64,000 bases of DNA from Otatea glauca (taxonomy: Eukaryota > Streptophyta > Magnoliopsida > Poales > Poaceae). The notes beneath the pieces were generated by a model. The model worked only from the letters and a program-made list of their open reading frames with translations, was not told where the DNA came from and searched no databases. Of the stretch, positions 63,394 to 64,000 are shown piece by piece; the first letter of the stretch is position 1; every line of letters starts with the position of its first letter. The stretch lies in NCBI GenBank assembly GCA_036346275.1, contig CM070713.1, positions 60,383,567 to 60,447,566 on the forward strand, read 5' to 3'. The translations under genes and the position numbers were made by a program.

Positions 63394-63990
63394 TCTTAAG
63401 AGTCGCGACCTACGAGCCCGGGAATGTCATCGGGCCTCGGGAGCTACTTGAGGGCGTTCGGTCGGCAAAGACAGGAATAGCCGCTTACTCGATAAGAATC
63501 GCTTTATCGCGCCTCCGAGCCCGAATGATCGGGCTCGGGATGCCGACATCCCCGAGGCGAACCTAGAGAACGTGGCCCCAACCGAGGCCTCGCCCGCGCA
63601 CTCGTGTTTGGGCACAACCTGACCGGGCCGGCCCGTAGCTCAGCTCTGACCGATTTGGGCCTCTGTCCGACTCGGCGAGCCTGGAAATGCATCAAGCTCG
63701 CAAGGCCCCCTCGAGAGGCGGTTTAGAAATTAACCGCCACTCGCCCCGAGGAATGGTCGGCTTAGTGCGAGGCCGGCTTTGTCGCGACCGAGTCATCCCC
63801 GTGGTGAATTCAAACCGCGACCTCCGAGCCCGGAAACGCTATCGGGTTCGGGCGCTCCGAGGACGCTCAATGGTTGGCAAAGACAGGGGATGGTGGCTTA
63901 CCCCGATAACAATCGCTTTATCGCGCCCCGATCCCGGGATGCCTGTGCTCGTTGTTCATCCCCGAGGCGAACCTAGAGAACGCGACCCTT
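63394..63990. repeat. About 417-bp tandem repeat at the window end
   Basis: The blocks CGCGACCTACGAGCCCGG (about 63395) and CGCGACCTCCGAGCCCGG (about 63812) begin matching stretches of roughly 180 bp. Both contain GGCAAAGACAGG, AATCGCTTTATCGCGCC and CCCCGAGGCGAACCTAGAGA. The sequence between also shares words (GGTCGGCTTA, GCGACTGAGATCAT with GCGACCGAGTCAT). The second unit is cut by the window edge. Confidence 0.8.
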
Positions 63991-64000
63991 GGCGCTGCAA

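Larger units (their letters stand above)
58595..64000 (+). mobile_element. GC-rich gypsy-like element, running off the window
   Basis: Sequence changes abruptly near 58595 to GC-rich DNA starting TGTCGACGATCGGGACCGTC. The part to about 60050 has LTR-like words known from grass gypsy elements (ACAAGATCTATACTGGTTCAG). It is followed by a broken gene of the 'putative gypsy type transposon' family, a coiled-coil segment, and noncoding tandem repeats up to the window end. No reverse transcriptase is visible inside the window. The LTR ends are not defined, so class and boundaries are tentative. Confidence 0.6.

Noticed and set aside
63160..63990. Regular spacing of repeats as a CRISPR-like array
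   Set aside because: Units are long (about 417 bp) and lie in a eukaryotic retroelement, with no short repeat-spacer structure.

Overview
The window is nuclear DNA from a grass (Poaceae). Two intact plant genes lie in a large amount of nested transposable-element sequence: a four-exon PIP2-type aquaporin on the + strand (20526-25447) and an intronless phytosulfokine-receptor-type LRR receptor kinase on the - strand (43817-46975). They are convergent. From general knowledge of rice chromosome 2, where a PIP2;2 aquaporin and a PSKR1-like gene are close neighbours, I infer that this is the orthologous interval. The TE families (CACTA elements with TCAGTGGCGGTT-type subterminal repeats, long-LTR non-autonomous retrotransposons, UBN2-type gag) are also typical of grass genomes. 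The species cannot be named from the sequence alone.

Layout. 1-1859: TE remnants, including an LTR-like promoter with a 166-bp repeat. 1860-6718: a lone LTR related to the long-LTR element found later, split by a 2.8-kb CACTA element (2198-5011, TSD CTT) that carries a 729-bp palindrome and an apparent captured fragment of an XH-domain (IDN2/FDM-like) gene. 6722-19263: a 12.5-kb CACTA element (TSD ATT) with two decayed minus-strand genes: a TNP2-type transposase, and a Transposase_24 protein that ends in a Ulp1-like cysteine protease domain. 20526-25447: PIP2 aquaporin, with an (AT)38 tract in intron 2 and an unusual repeat block in intron 3. 25765-40982: a Copia element sits about 320 bp downstream of the PIP2 stop codon. 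It is deleted from its primer-binding site into the integrase C-terminal region and is itself split by an 11.8-kb gag-only LTR element (28163-39965, TSD GACTG, 2.56-kb LTRs with 67-bp tandem repeats).

40983-43816: intergenic, with an 82-bp hairpin, a 78-bp tandem duplication and a GC-rich exon-like remnant. 43817-46975: PSKR1-like kinase, preceded by a 5-codon upstream ORF. 47.1-54.5 kb: intergenic with two blocks of degenerate GTTTCA/GAAACTT repeats and a GC-rich island. 54.5-56.7 kb: hAT transposon relic. 57.8-58.5 kb: small inverted-repeat elements. 58.6-64.0 kb: a GC-rich gypsy-like element with a broken 'putative gypsy type transposon' gene, a coiled-coil segment and a 417-bp tandem repeat at the window edge.

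The aquaporin would move water (and possibly H2O2) across the plasma membrane. The kinase would perceive the sulfated peptide phytosulfokine. Nothing in the sequence shows that they act together. I found no convincing new biological system. The most unusual structures are the palindrome plus gene capture in the first CACTA element, the mosaic second CACTA element, and the LTR family that carries unrelated tandem repeats at the same position.
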